Source: JAKFEE01 sp036675815 (GTDB taxonomy: Bacteria > Pseudomonadota > Alphaproteobacteria > Rhodospirillales > Magnetospirillaceae). From it: DNA of 64,000 nucleotides. Below the pieces are notes generated by a model. That model made no database searches. It saw nothing but the letters and a program-made list of their open reading frames with translations, and had not been told where the DNA came from. A program made the position numbers and the translations under genes. Below are positions 53,153-63,435 of this stretch, piece after piece; the stretch's first letter is position 1; each line of letters starts with the position of its first letter. Where the stretch lies: assembly GCA_036675815.1 (NCBI GenBank), contig JAKFEE010000021.1, positions 1 to 64,000 of the forward strand, in the 5' to 3' direction.

Positions 53153-53227
53153 AGGCACCGTCCCGACTATTGCCCGGAGGCAAGGCAGGGGGTTCAATCA
53201 CCGCAAGGACAGTCGGAGGACCCAGCG

Positions 53228-53389
53228 ATGTGGAACTGGCTTACAGGGGGCCTCTCGGTGCTGGTGGCCTGCGCCTTCCTCGGCGCCATCGCCCTCACCG
53301 TCAACGAGTGGGCGCTGTGGGCGGCCATCGCCCTCGGCGTCGTCGGCATGATCGCGGATTACGTCTGGAGCGCGCGCGAAGGCGCCTAA
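53228..53389 (+). CDS. Small two-helix membrane protein, 53 aa
   Basis: MWNWLTGGLSVLVACAFLGA begins the first helix, and a second helix spans WALWAAIALGVVGMIADYVW. GGAGG lies 9 nt upstream. Not assigned to a family. Its stop overlaps the tamB stop by 4 nt, convergent. Confidence 0.65.
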   Translation: MWNWLTGGLSVLVACAFLGAIALTVNEWALWAAIALGVVGMIADYVWSAREGA

Positions 53390-56300
53390 TAGTCGCGGCG
53401 CCAGTTGAGGCCGATGCTGCCGCCGCCGGCGCGGCCGACGCCGCCTTCGACGGTGAGGCCGCGGCCGAGCTGGCGCTCGATCGACACCTGATTGTCCTTG
53501 GTGCCGCCCTCCTCGACCTTCAGGAAGGTGTCGTCGTCGAGGTACTTGCCGAAGGTGACACGCGGGCTGATGCCGCCGGTGCCATCCTCGTCCTCGGCGG
53601 TGCCCACCTCGAGCACGTCCAGGCCGAGAGCCTGGCGCAAGCCGCCGATGGGGTCAAGGGCGCCCCGGCCGCTGAACGCGGCGGCCGCCCGCGCCAGCTG
53701 CACCTGCTGCCCGACCGTCAATTGCCCAACCTGCTTGCCGAATAGCAGGCGCGCCAGGATTTCGTCCTTGGGATAGGCGGGCTCGGAGGTGAAGTCGATG
53801 ACGGGCTGGTCGGGGCTGCCGGTGACACGCACTCGTGCGGTGATGTCCGGCGCCGCGGACTCAGCGATTATGTCGAGTCGCGGGCTGGCCGAGCCTTCGA
53901 AAACGACGCGACTGCCGGCCAACTGAAAATTCCGGCCAATGAGGTCATAGCTGCCGCGTTCGGCCTCCAGAGCGCCGACGATGGTCGGGTCGGCCGCGGT
54001 GCCCTCGATCGTCAATCGCCCCGACCACACGGAATCGAGACCGCGCCCCCGCACGAACAGCCGGTTCACCCGCGTGTCGATGCCAAGCGAAATCACCAAC
54101 GGCGTCTCGACCCCCACATCCTGGCCGCGCTCGTCGCCGCCGCGACGCGATGGCTGCTTGCGCGCCCCCGGCCGGTTGATCTCGACGACCTCGATGTGGG
54201 GCACGCTGCCGCCGGGCAGGTGCCCGGTGATGTTGAACTCCGCCGGCCCGACATCGACGGTGCCGGTCAGGGCGGCGAGGCTGCCCTCGCCCTGGAGCGT
54301 CAGATCGCCACTGGCCAGGGCGGCGCCGCTGTCGATGTCGACGATGCGGAACTGCATCAGGCGGACACCGGCCGTATAGGCCATTCCCGCTTCCTCGAGC
54401 CGCAGAACGCCGTCGGCGCCGACACGGCCGCCGCCGGGGTCGGCACCCTGCAAGTTCAGGCGGAAGCGGCGTGCATCCTCGGCCGTCAGGCGCGCCTGAA
54501 CGTCGCGGAGGATGGTCCCCGTCCGGTAGAACTCGTAATAGCCGTCGGCCACGGTGGCCGCACCGTCCACGCGCGGATCGGCGACGGTGCCGCCAAGGAG
54601 CAGATCGGCATTGATCCGCCCGGCAAAGCGATGACCGGGAAGCGGCAAGGCCTCGGCGATGCGCTCGATCTGCCCATCTGCCTGCAGACGGCCGGCCAAT
54701 GGCCCATCGCCCGGCACGTGCAGGCCGCCGTCCAGAACCAGCGGAAACGTGGCATCGAGTTGCGCGCTGGCGCCGCGCATGCCGCTGGCGACCGCACCGA
54801 CGCGCACGACGCGATCGTGCCAACTCGCGGTGACGTCGGCGTCGATGCGCTCGCGCCCGCCGGCAAAGCCGATGCCGCGCCCCTGCAGCCGGGCCTCGGC
54901 CTGTGGCGCGGCGACGGTACCCTGCAGTCGCAATTCGCCATCCACCAAGCCGGTCATGCCTTGCTCGGGCAGCACGACATCCACCAATTCCAGCGGCAGC
55001 CGACGCACATCGGCCCGCAGGTCGAGCCTATCGCCGGCGGTCGCCCCGGCCAGCGATACCCTGCCGCTGGCGAGATCGAACGTCGTCAGGGCCAGCCGCC
55101 AGCCATCGGGGGTCTGGCTGACCGTCGTCGGCTCCACCAGTCGCGCGGTGTGCCCGGCGCGGTGCAACTGAAGGGCCGCCAGGCGGACCGTGCTGCGCCC
55201 CTGGTCGGCCTGCCATGACCCGCGTGCCTGGATGCCCAGCTCGCCTTGGGTATCCAGGCGGAAGTCGACGGCCCGCGGGTTTCCGGCGAGGTCGAGGCTC
55301 GCCTGCCGCAGGGCGGTCCCCGCGATGACGAGATCGTTGCCGTTCAACCGCGCCTCGAACGCCGTCCCCGAAACCTCCACGCTGGCCTGCAGCCGCCCGT
55401 CGAGGTCCGTGCCGGCCACATCCTCCCAGGTGTCGAGATCGGCGATCCGTGCATGAAGGGTTCCTGAAAGGCCCGCGTCGCCCGCGATGCTGACGGCCCC
55501 CGTGATGCGATCGGCACCCGAGGCGATCACGATGTCCTCGAACGCGACACCGTCGCCGAGGTGAAAGGCGGCGCTGACATCGGCCTGCTTGCCCCTGCCG
55601 GCGATGCCGGCCTTGAACAGCCCCGTCGGCGCCGGCTCGATGTCGTCCAAGCCCGCGGCGGCCACGAAGGCGTAGGTGCCGGCACCGGCATGGGTGATGC
55701 CGTCGCTGCGGGCAACAAGCCCGACATGCGGCCGATCGATGCGGCCGACGGCGTAGCCGCGCGCCTCGACCGCCCCCGTCAACTCCGCTCCCGGCAAGGC
55801 GGCCAGGTCGGCAATGGCCAGATGCCAGCCCAGCCCCAGCACCGGCGAGACGGCGCCGCCAAGCCGCAGCGTGGCGGCGGCTCCCGTCAGGCTGGCGTCG
55901 AGCGCCGGAATGCCGGCCGCGGTGATGGCCATGCCGCCGGTGATGGTGGCGACCGGGCCCAGCAAACCGTCGAGCGGCGCCACGCCGGTGCGCAACCCAT
56001 AGGTGCTGCCGGCCACGCTGACACGCAAATCGGGGCGCAGCGCATCGCCGTGGACCGCCACCGCCAGCATGGCGCGGCCACTGGCGGCCGGCGCCAATTC
56101 GTCGAGACTGGCGGTGCGCAGCAGCCCGGTGAGCGCCAGCGCCTGGCCGAACTGGCGGGCGGTGCCGCGCAGCGTCAATGTCCCCAGCCGCGTGTCGAGG
56201 CGCAACGCCGGGATACGGGCAAGCCCGCTCCGCTGGTTCAGGCGCGCATCCACCGCCAGGGTCAGCGGGCCGTCGATGGCCGGCACGAGACCGGTTGCGG

Positions 56301-57474
56301 TGAGGGCGCTGCTGGCGCTGACCACCCAATCGTCGGCCTCGGCGCGCAAGAGCAGCCTGGCCTGCAGGTCCCGCCAACCACGGCCGTTTACGCTGCCATG
56401 CGGCGACGTCACGGCAATGTCGATCACCGGGGCCGTGCGGGTGCCGACGACGCTGCCCGTCAGATGCACCGCGCCGGTGGCGCCGGTGGCGGGCAGGCGC
56501 GCCAATTCATCCGCATCGAGGGCGAAGCGCAGCGAGTAGGTGTCGCCCACCGATCCGCTGGCCGTGGCGGTGAGCGTGCCGGCCGTCAGCTCCAGCCGGG
56601 CGATGTCGACGCCACCGGTCCCCCACGAGGCCGCCGTGTCGAAGATGACGGGAGCCCCGGCCAAGGCGGCCCGCGCTTCGGCCGGCATGCACTCGGGCTC
56701 GACGTGACCGTTGGCGGCGATGTCACGATCCGGCTGGCCGGAGAGGTGCAGATCGGCCTCGGCGCAGGCATCGCCGTCATGTGTTGCGACGAGCCCGCCG
56801 TGCCAGTTCGACAAGGGCCCCTCGCCGCTCACGCGAAGGGCCAGGGGCGGCAGGCCGTAGAGGGCGAGCGCCGCCCCGAGCCGTTGATCGGCGGTGACAT
56901 CGATCTTCAGCCGCCCCGCATCCCGGTCAAAGGCGATGATGGCGGTGCCGGCACCGGGCACGTCGGTCCGCCGGACGTCGGCATCGACATGAACCGCCGC
57001 TTCGGACAGGTGCGCACTGGCGCGCAGAGCCATGCTCAGCTCGTTCCCGTAGCTGATGTCGGCCGACAACTCCTCGATGGCGATATCGAGCGGCAGGCGC
57101 GGCAGTCCGCCGCCATCACCACCGCTTCCCTCATCCGTCGGCGAACGGGCGATGCCGATATGCTCGGCCGCAAGCCGACGCGCGGCAAACGTGCCGCCCA
57201 GGAGCGCCCCTGGGGTCCAGTCGAGGACGGCGCCGCGCACCTCCAGCCACTCGCCATCGGCATCGGCCGCGGTCAACCGGTCGACGCGAAGCTGAAGCGG
57301 CCAGGCCACCACCACACCCTCGACCCTGCCACCGCTGAGGCCGGCGATGCGGCGCCCGAGCCACCCCTCACCGGCCGGCGTGTGGACGAAGCCCAGCAAG
57401 GCCGCCGCCAGGACGACGGGCAAGAGGAGAAGGACGACGATCGTCAGGAGAATACGTACGCGCGCGGATGCCAT
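53386..57474 (-). CDS. tamB: Translocation and assembly module subunit TamB
   Basis: 1362 aa. Inner-membrane anchor (about 8-30), then a very long periplasmic beta-rich stretch of repeats typical of the AsmA-like bridge family that carries phospholipids or outer-membrane proteins. The C-terminal DUF490/TamB domain ends FGKYLDDDTFLKVEEGGTKD...IGLNWRRDY. ARLLFGKQVGQLTVGQQVQL is a family hallmark. Follows tamA by 148 bp on the same strand, the usual pair. Confidence 0.92.
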   Translation of the reverse strand: MASARVRILLTIVVLLLLPVVLAAALLGFVHTPAGEGWLGRRIAGLSGGRVEGVVVAWPLQLRVDRLTAADADGEWLEVRGAVLDWTPGALLGGTFAARRLAAEHIGIARSPTDEGSGGDGGGLPRLPLDIAIEELSADISYGNELSMALRASAHLSEAAVHVDADVRRTDVPGAGTAIIAFDRDAGRLKIDVTADQRLGAALALYGLPPLALRVSGEGPLSNWHGGLVATHDGDACAEADLHLSGQPDRDIAANGHVEPECMPAEARAALAGAPVIFDTAASWGTGGVDIARLELTAGTLTATASGSVGDTYSLRFALDADELARLPATGATGAVHLTGSVVGTRTAPVIDIAVTSPHGSVNGRGWRDLQARLLLRAEADDWVVSASSALTATGLVPAIDGPLTLAVDARLNQRSGLARIPALRLDTRLGTLTLRGTARQFGQALALTGLLRTASLDELAPAASGRAMLAVAVHGDALRPDLRVSVAGSTYGLRTGVAPLDGLLGPVATITGGMAITAAGIPALDASLTGAAATLRLGGAVSPVLGLGWHLAIADLAALPGAELTGAVEARGYAVGRIDRPHVGLVARSDGITHAGAGTYAFVAAAGLDDIEPAPTGLFKAGIAGRGKQADVSAAFHLGDGVAFEDIVIASGADRITGAVSIAGDAGLSGTLHARIADLDTWEDVAGTDLDGRLQASVEVSGTAFEARLNGNDLVIAGTALRQASLDLAGNPRAVDFRLDTQGELGIQARGSWQADQGRSTVRLAALQLHRAGHTARLVEPTTVSQTPDGWRLALTTFDLASGRVSLAGATAGDRLDLRADVRRLPLELVDVVLPEQGMTGLVDGELRLQGTVAAPQAEARLQGRGIGFAGGRERIDADVTASWHDRVVRVGAVASGMRGASAQLDATFPLVLDGGLHVPGDGPLAGRLQADGQIERIAEALPLPGHRFAGRINADLLLGGTVADPRVDGAATVADGYYEFYRTGTILRDVQARLTAEDARRFRLNLQGADPGGGRVGADGVLRLEEAGMAYTAGVRLMQFRIVDIDSGAALASGDLTLQGEGSLAALTGTVDVGPAEFNITGHLPGGSVPHIEVVEINRPGARKQPSRRGGDERGQDVGVETPLVISLGIDTRVNRLFVRGRGLDSVWSGRLTIEGTAADPTIVGALEAERGSYDLIGRNFQLAGSRVVFEGSASPRLDIIAESAAPDITARVRVTGSPDQPVIDFTSEPAYPKDEILARLLFGKQVGQLTVGQQVQLARAAAAFSGRGALDPIGGLRQALGLDVLEVGTAEDEDGTGGISPRVTFGKYLDDDTFLKVEEGGTKDNQVSIERQLGRGLTVEGGVGRAGGGSIGLNWRRDY

Positions 57475-57622
57475 GCCAACTATTCGTTCCGCCCGAGAGG
57501 GCGGAAAACCTCCCGAGAGTGTCGCGGGCAGCAGTCCCCGTGCCCGACATTTCTCAAGTGGCGCGAGTCGGTCGGAGCGGTCAAGCCTCGCCTTGTAATA
57601 AAGGCCCCGTGTTCACCGCCAT

Positions 57623-59449
57623 TCAGAACGCTTGGCCGAAGCTGATGTAGAACTGGAAGGCATCGTCGTCGCCACGAGCGTTAAGAGGCACGGCGATATC
57701 GGCCCTGATCGGGCCGATCGGCGTAAAGTAGCGAACACCCAGCCCGGCGCCCCAACGCAGCGTCTCGGAAAAGTCGGGGTAGCGCTCGGGATAGACCGTG
57801 CCGGCCTCGATGAAGGGCACGATGCCGATGCTTTCGGTGACCTTGATCCGCATCTCGCCGCCGATGGCCAACATCGACAGCCCGCCCTCCGGGTCGCCGT
57901 CCTCGTCCAGCGGCCCAGCCATTTGCAGGCCAAAGGCGCGCACCGAGCCGCCGCCGCCGGCATAGAAGCGTTTGCTCGGCGGCAGTTCGGCGAGGCTGGA
58001 TCCCATGATCGAGCCGATGTCGAACCAGCCGGCCAACACCACGCGCGGGTCCTCCATCACCAGGACATAGGCCGTATCGCTTGCATCGAGGCGCACGAAA
58101 GGGTCGGTGGTGCCGGTCACGTCGTAGTAAGGCGTGGCGTGCAGGACAAGCCGCCCGCCTTCGGTGGGGTCGAGCAGGTCGTCGCTGCTGTCGCGCCTGA
58201 CCACCAGCGGCAGGCCGGCCAGCAGATAGTCGCGCTCGACACCATCGTCCTCGTCGATCAAATACTCCACGGCCCCCGAAGCCGTCACCTTCCAGAAGTC
58301 GCTCAGGCGCAATTCGGCGCCGATCGAGCCGGTGGTGGCGGTGCTGTTGAAGGCGCGGGTGTCGAGCCTCGTGGCATCGACATCGGCCACCAGGTCCCGA
58401 TCGACGCCGAACAGATCGGGATTGCGGAACGCACCCTCGCCGCCGAAGCCGAGTTCGTTGAAGAACAGCCGGCCGCGCAACCGCTCGCCGGCGCCCAGCA
58501 GGTTGCGGTGTTCCCAATAGGCCTCGATGCCGAAGCCCTGATCGGTGTCGTAGTTAATGGCGCCGCCGATGGTTCGCGGCTTGCGCTCCTCGAGCTCGAC
58601 GACCACCGGCAAGCGCCCGCCCTCGGTCAACTCGTCGGCGGGGGTCAGCCGGATCGAGCTGAACAGGTTGGTCTCGACCAGTCGTTTGCGCCCCTCTTCC
58701 AGCCGTGCCAGATCGAAGGGATCGCCGACACGCCAAGGCAGGCGATTGCGGACGAACTGCGCCTCGACGTCGTCCAGGCCGCGGATCTCCGCCTCACCGA
58801 ACGCGGCCGGCGGGCCGCTGTCGACGACGAACGACACCGAGACGCCGAAGGTGGCGTGATCGACCACGACTGCACGATCGACGATCTCGGCCAAGGGATG
58901 GGCGCGGCGCGCAAAGGCCATGATCAGATTCTGCTGCGCCTCGACGATGTCTTCGGTGCGCGCCGGATCGCCCACGGCGAGACCGAGTTCCTCCAGCGGG
59001 ACGCTGACCGGCAACGGCCCCCGGCTGGGCTCGCGGGGACGGATGGACAGCTCGGAAATGACGAAGCGGCGTCCCGGCTCGACCGCGATGGTCACCGCGA
59101 CCGGTCGTACGCTGGTATCGATCGCGATGTCCGCCGTGCCGGCGTAGTAGCCTTCCGCCCGCAGTGCCTCCTGCACGACAGCCCGATCGCCATCGACCCG
59201 GCGCTGCAGGGCGACGAGGCTGCCAGGTGGCCGATCCGCAAGGGTAATGAGCTGCGACGCGCGCCTGATCAGCCGTTCGAGATCGCCGCCGGCCCCCGAC
59301 AGCGTCACCCGATAGGGAAGCTCGGCCTCGTCGGGTGCCGGGGCCGCGTCCTGCGCCCCAGCGCCGCCACCCGCCTGCTGCGCCGCCGCGGGCAGAGCAG
59401 TCGGCGCCAGCAGCAACAACGCAGCGATCCCCCAACGGATGACGTTCAT
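57623..59449 (-). CDS. tamA: Outer-membrane assembly factor TamA (Omp85 family)
   Basis: 608 aa. Signal peptide (1-24), POTRA domains (about 45-300; LRAEGYYAGTADIAID, VSFVVDSGPPAAFGEAEIRG), then a 16-strand barrel. The Omp85 lid motif appears as GGGGSVRAFG near 505, and the C-terminal strand ends in Phe (FYISFGQAF). Works with TamB in outer-membrane assembly. Confidence 0.93.
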   Translation of the reverse strand: MNVIRWGIAALLLLAPTALPAAAQQAGGGAGAQDAAPAPDEAELPYRVTLSGAGGDLERLIRRASQLITLADRPPGSLVALQRRVDGDRAVVQEALRAEGYYAGTADIAIDTSVRPVAVTIAVEPGRRFVISELSIRPREPSRGPLPVSVPLEELGLAVGDPARTEDIVEAQQNLIMAFARRAHPLAEIVDRAVVVDHATFGVSVSFVVDSGPPAAFGEAEIRGLDDVEAQFVRNRLPWRVGDPFDLARLEEGRKRLVETNLFSSIRLTPADELTEGGRLPVVVELEERKPRTIGGAINYDTDQGFGIEAYWEHRNLLGAGERLRGRLFFNELGFGGEGAFRNPDLFGVDRDLVADVDATRLDTRAFNSTATTGSIGAELRLSDFWKVTASGAVEYLIDEDDGVERDYLLAGLPLVVRRDSSDDLLDPTEGGRLVLHATPYYDVTGTTDPFVRLDASDTAYVLVMEDPRVVLAGWFDIGSIMGSSLAELPPSKRFYAGGGGSVRAFGLQMAGPLDEDGDPEGGLSMLAIGGEMRIKVTESIGIVPFIEAGTVYPERYPDFSETLRWGAGLGVRYFTPIGPIRADIAVPLNARGDDDAFQFYISFGQAF

Positions 59450-59509
59450 CGCGGCATCCTAACCAAAGCGGCCTTGGGCGCCCAAGTATGCCTCTCGGAT
59501 GGCCGGCCT

Positions 59510-60757
59510 TTAGCGCCGAGGCGTTCTGGCCGCACGGCCGGCGGCGGGCGGCGGCGCCAACGGATCCTGCCAGCGCATGGGACATTCGGCGGCGCGCGGA
59601 TCGCGGACATCCTTGGCCATCACCTGGCGCAGTTCGTTGCCGACGCGTCCGCGAGGGGTGTGCACCACTTGCGCCAGGTACCAGCTTTGCAGGGGGAAGT
59701 GATTGGTCTGGAAGCGAAACCCGCCACGAACCGACTGGAACTCGGCGCGACGCAAGGCATTGCGCAGGGCTTCCGCCTTGTCGCCGGCGGCGGTGTCGGC
59801 CGCGGCAATACGGAAGGCCGAATCGAGGAGCGTGGCCGCATCATAGCCGAAGGCGGCGGAGATGCTGGGCGGGCGGCCGAAGCGCGCCTCGAACTCCGCG
59901 GCAAAGCGCAGGCTGATCGGGACGTCGAGGTCCTCGACCCACGGCGCAACGGTCATGGCGTCGAGGCCGGCCTCGCCGATGGCCGCCGTGTACGGATGAT
60001 CAAGGAACGAGCTTGGCGCCAACAGAGGCACCCGCGCCGTGAGATCGCGGTCCTTGGCCTGCCGGACGAAATTGACCCCCATGCCACCGCTGATGACGCT
60101 ATAGACGCCATCAAGGCCATCGCTTGCCTGTTCGATGGCGACCAAGTCATTAAGGAAGCTCATCTGCCCGGGGCGGCTGGTGCTTTCACCGGCGATCGTC
60201 CCGGTATAGGCGCCCTTGAACGCCGCCGCCGCCGCGCGCGCCGATTCGGTTTGCGCCGAGGCCAACCAGATACGCCCGGCACCCAGGCTGACGAGATGGC
60301 GCGCCATCATCGCATGCTCGGCATCGGCGGTGGGCGCCAACGAGAAGAAGAAGGGGCTGCAGCTCTTTCCCGCCAGGGTCGGCGGTGATTCGCTGACGCC
60401 GATGGTGAAGGCCTTGCCCGCCGAGGCTACGGCCGCCACCGCCGCGTTGGCTGCCGGCAGCGCCGAGGCCACCACGAACAGGGTGGCGCCGTCGGCATGC
60501 ATGGCCTTGGCGCGTGCGGCCGCCATCTCGGCGCTGGCCTCGTCGTCGGTCGCAACCACCTGAACCTCGACGCCGCCCGGCCGCTCGCCGGTGCTTTCGA
60601 GGCCGAGGCGGAAGCCGTCGAGGGCATCACGGCCCACGGGCGCGCCAATCCCGCTCAGGCTGCCGATGAAGCCGATGGCCAGCGGGTCCTCCGCCCACGC
60701 CCTCGGCGCGCTCAGAGCGGCGAGGCAGATGGCGCCGAGGGCGATGAACCGCCGCAC
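59510..60757 (-). CDS. ABC transporter periplasmic ligand-binding protein (Leu/Ile/Val-binding type)
   Basis: 415 aa. Signal peptide (1-22, PRAWA), then a Peripla_BP_6 fold: IGFIGSLSGIGAPVGRDALD, VQVVATDDEASAEMAAARAK, FVVASALPAANAAVA, and PSISAAFGYDAATLLDSAF. A basic Pro-rich tail ends the protein. No permease or ATPase adjoins it. Such orphans may serve a distant transporter or a sensor; ligand unknown. Confidence 0.85.
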   Translation of the reverse strand: MRRFIALGAICLAALSAPRAWAEDPLAIGFIGSLSGIGAPVGRDALDGFRLGLESTGERPGGVEVQVVATDDEASAEMAAARAKAMHADGATLFVVASALPAANAAVAAVASAGKAFTIGVSESPPTLAGKSCSPFFFSLAPTADAEHAMMARHLVSLGAGRIWLASAQTESARAAAAAFKGAYTGTIAGESTSRPGQMSFLNDLVAIEQASDGLDGVYSVISGGMGVNFVRQAKDRDLTARVPLLAPSSFLDHPYTAAIGEAGLDAMTVAPWVEDLDVPISLRFAAEFEARFGRPPSISAAFGYDAATLLDSAFRIAAADTAAGDKAEALRNALRRAEFQSVRGGFRFQTNHFPLQSWYLAQVVHTPRGRVGNELRQVMAKDVRDPRAAECPMRWQDPLAPPPAAGRAARTPRR

Positions 60758-60760
60758 GGG

Positions 60761-63094
60761 CTACTGCCCCCGCTTGGCGCGGGCGAAGGCCTCGGCCAGG
60801 GTCCCGCCGCCGGCGGCAGGCTTGCTCTCGGCCCGCTGCCGCGGCTTGTCCGCCGATTTGCGCTCCGGTTGCCGGCCGGTTCGTGGCGCCGGCGTCTCGC
60901 CCAGCCGCATCGACAGCGCAATGCGTTTGCGCGGCAGATCGACCTCCAACACCCTCACCTTCACCACGTCGCCGGCCTTGACCACGGCGTGCGGGTCCTT
61001 GACGAAGCGGTCGGCCAGCATCGAAATGTGCACCAGCCCATCCTGGTGGACGCCGATGTCGACGAAGGCGCCGAAATTGGTGACGTTGGTCACCACCCCC
61101 TCCAGGGTCATTCCCGGCTGGAGATCGGCCAGGGTCTCGACCCCCTCCCTGAACTCGGCAGTCTTGAATTCGGGACGCGGGTCGCGCCCGGGCTTCTCGA
61201 GCTCCCTGAGGATGTCGCTGACCGTCGGCACGCCGAAACGCTCGTCGGTGAACGGCTCCGGCGCGAGCGAACGCAGGAAGGGCACGTCGGCGATCAGCCC
61301 GCGGACGTCGCGCACCGTCGTCTTGAGAATTCGCTGCACCACCGGATAGGCCTCGGGGTGGACCGCGGAGGCATCGAGCGGGTCGTCGCCGTCACGGATG
61401 CGCAAGAAGCCGGCCGCCTGCTCGAACGCCTTCGGCCCCAGCCGCTCGACCTCCAGCAGTTGCCGGCGCGAGCGGAAGGCGCCGTTGCGGTCGCGAAAGG
61501 CGACGACGTTGCGGGCGATGGTCGGGCTGAGGCCGGCAACCCGGGCCAGCAGCGGCGCCGAGGCCGTGTTCACGTCGACGCCGACGCCGTTGACGCAGTC
61601 CTCGACCACGGCATCCAGCGAGCGGCCGAGATGTTGCTGGTTGACGTCATGCTGATACTGCCCGACGCCGATCGACTTGGGGTCAATCTTCACCAACTCG
61701 GCCAAGGGATCCTGCAGGCGCCGTGCGATGGACACCGCCCCGCGCAGGGTGACGTCGAGGCCGGGGAACTCCTGGGCGGCGGTTTCCGAAGCCGAATACA
61801 CCGACGCCCCCGCCTCCGACACCACCAGCTTGGTCAGCGTGAGCTCGGGATGCTTGCGGATCAGCTCGGCCGCCAGGCGGTCGGTCTCGCGCGACGCCGT
61901 GCCGTTGCCGATGGCGATCAGTTCCGCCCCGTGCTTGCGCGCCAGCGCCGCGACGGCGGCGATGGCGCCGTCCCAATCGTTGCGCGGCGCGTGGGGGAAG
62001 ACGGTGGCGGTGTCGACCAGCTTGCCGGTGGCATCAACCACGGCGACCTTGACCCCGGTGCGCAAGCCCGGGTCGAGGCCGATGGTGGCACGCATGCCGG
62101 CCGGCGCCGCCAGCAGCAGTGCCCGCAGGTTGCGGGCGAAAACGCCGATGGCCTCGTCCTCGGCCGCTTCGCGCAGCCGCCCCATCAGTTCGAGCTCCAG
62201 GTGCAGGTGGATCTTCACCCGCCACGCCCAGCGCACCGTTTCGGCCAGCCAACGATCCCCCGGACGGCCGCGGTCGGCGATGCGGAAGCGCGCGGCGATG
62301 CGCAACTCGGCTTCGCCGGCGGCGCGGGCACCCGTCTCCGCCTCGTCCGGCATCTGCAACTTCAATTGAAGTACGCCCTCATTGCGACCACGGAACAACG
62401 CCAGTGCCCGATGCGAGGGGATGGCGCGAATGGCCTCGCGGTAGTCGAAGTAGTCGGCGAACTTCGCTCCGGCCTGCTGCTGCCCGTCGACGACGGCGGA
62501 GGCGACGATGCCCTCGTCCCACAGCAATTGGCGCAGGCCGCCCAGGAGTTCGGCGTCCTCGGCGAAACGTTCGATCAGGATCTGGCGAGCCCCGTCGAGG
62601 GCTGCCTTGACGTCGGCGACACCCTTGTCGGGGACGACAAAGGGCGCCGCCGCGGTTTCCGGCGTCAGGCCGGGATCGGCCAACAGGGCCTCGGCCAGCG
62701 GCTCCAACCCCGCCTCGCGGGCGATCTGCGCCTTGGTGCGCCGCTTCGGCTTGTACGGCAGGTAAAGATCTTCCAAGCGCGCCTTGGTGTCGGCCGCGGC
62801 AATCTCGCCAGCCAGTTCCGGCGTCAGTTTGCCTTGCTCGCCGATGCTGGCGAGAATCATCGCGCGGCGCTCCTCGAGGTCGCGCAAATAGCGCAGGCGC
62901 TCCTCCAACCGACGCAGTTGGGTGTCGTCCAGGCCGCCGGTCGCCTCCTTGCGATAGCGGGCGATGAACGGAACGGTGCTCCCCTCGTCGAGGAGGGACA
63001 TGGCGGAGTCGACTTGGCGTTGGGAGACGCCCAGTTCATCGGCGATGCGCTTACTGATCGGAGTCATGCGTTCATCAATACGGCCTTGGGACAT
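60761..63094 (-). CDS. tex: Tex transcription accessory RNA-binding protein
   Basis: 777 aa, close to the 773 of E. coli. Tex N-terminal domain (VPFIARYRKEATGGLDDTQL), YqgF/RNase H-like domain (GLDPGLRTGVKVAVVD), helix-hairpin-helix region (GVDVNTASAPLLARVAGLSP), and a C-terminal S1 domain (GVVTNVTNFGAFVDIGVHQD). Acts on stalled transcription or translation. Start MSQGR is preferred because GGAAGGG lies 9 nt upstream; MTPIS nine codons on is an alternative. Confidence 0.94.
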   Translation of the reverse strand: MSQGRIDERMTPISKRIADELGVSQRQVDSAMSLLDEGSTVPFIARYRKEATGGLDDTQLRRLEERLRYLRDLEERRAMILASIGEQGKLTPELAGEIAAADTKARLEDLYLPYKPKRRTKAQIAREAGLEPLAEALLADPGLTPETAAAPFVVPDKGVADVKAALDGARQILIERFAEDAELLGGLRQLLWDEGIVASAVVDGQQQAGAKFADYFDYREAIRAIPSHRALALFRGRNEGVLQLKLQMPDEAETGARAAGEAELRIAARFRIADRGRPGDRWLAETVRWAWRVKIHLHLELELMGRLREAAEDEAIGVFARNLRALLLAAPAGMRATIGLDPGLRTGVKVAVVDATGKLVDTATVFPHAPRNDWDGAIAAVAALARKHGAELIAIGNGTASRETDRLAAELIRKHPELTLTKLVVSEAGASVYSASETAAQEFPGLDVTLRGAVSIARRLQDPLAELVKIDPKSIGVGQYQHDVNQQHLGRSLDAVVEDCVNGVGVDVNTASAPLLARVAGLSPTIARNVVAFRDRNGAFRSRRQLLEVERLGPKAFEQAAGFLRIRDGDDPLDASAVHPEAYPVVQRILKTTVRDVRGLIADVPFLRSLAPEPFTDERFGVPTVSDILRELEKPGRDPRPEFKTAEFREGVETLADLQPGMTLEGVVTNVTNFGAFVDIGVHQDGLVHISMLADRFVKDPHAVVKAGDVVKVRVLEVDLPRKRIALSMRLGETPAPRTGRQPERKSADKPRQRAESKPAAGGGTLAEAFARAKRGQ

Positions 63095-63435
63095 GGAGGT
63101 GTACCCTTCCGTGTCATAAAATGCCAAGACCGTTCGGATTGTGAGCAATTGTGCGGCTGCGAAATGGTGCTCTCGACAGCAATCGGCGCTTGTCATATAT
63201 AGGGGGCGTTCGCCACACCCCGGCGTTCGACCGGCCTGGATGGGCCAGGCAGTCCGGGGCAAGGGCGCGTACCACCTTCGGTGAGGATCTTCGCCGGACT
63301 AGGGGCTGTTCCGGCTCTTGGTGCTGTTGCCCGCAAATGGTTCCTGACAGCCGTGGCGGCGCCTCGGCCTGATGGTGTGCGGGCGAGTAGCCAAGGGGAC
63401 GGAGCCTCGGTTTTGAGGAACGGGCACACCGCGCT
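63095..63435. other. 341-bp intergenic region with an inverted repeat
   Basis: Divergent gap between tex and the GH17-type gene. AGTCCGG (63251-63257) and CCGGACT (63294-63300) can pair around a 36-nt loop, so the plus-strand leader may be structured. The AT-rich patch CATATATAGG near 63200 is the only promoter-like stretch noticed. No gene or RNA recognised. Confidence 0.3.
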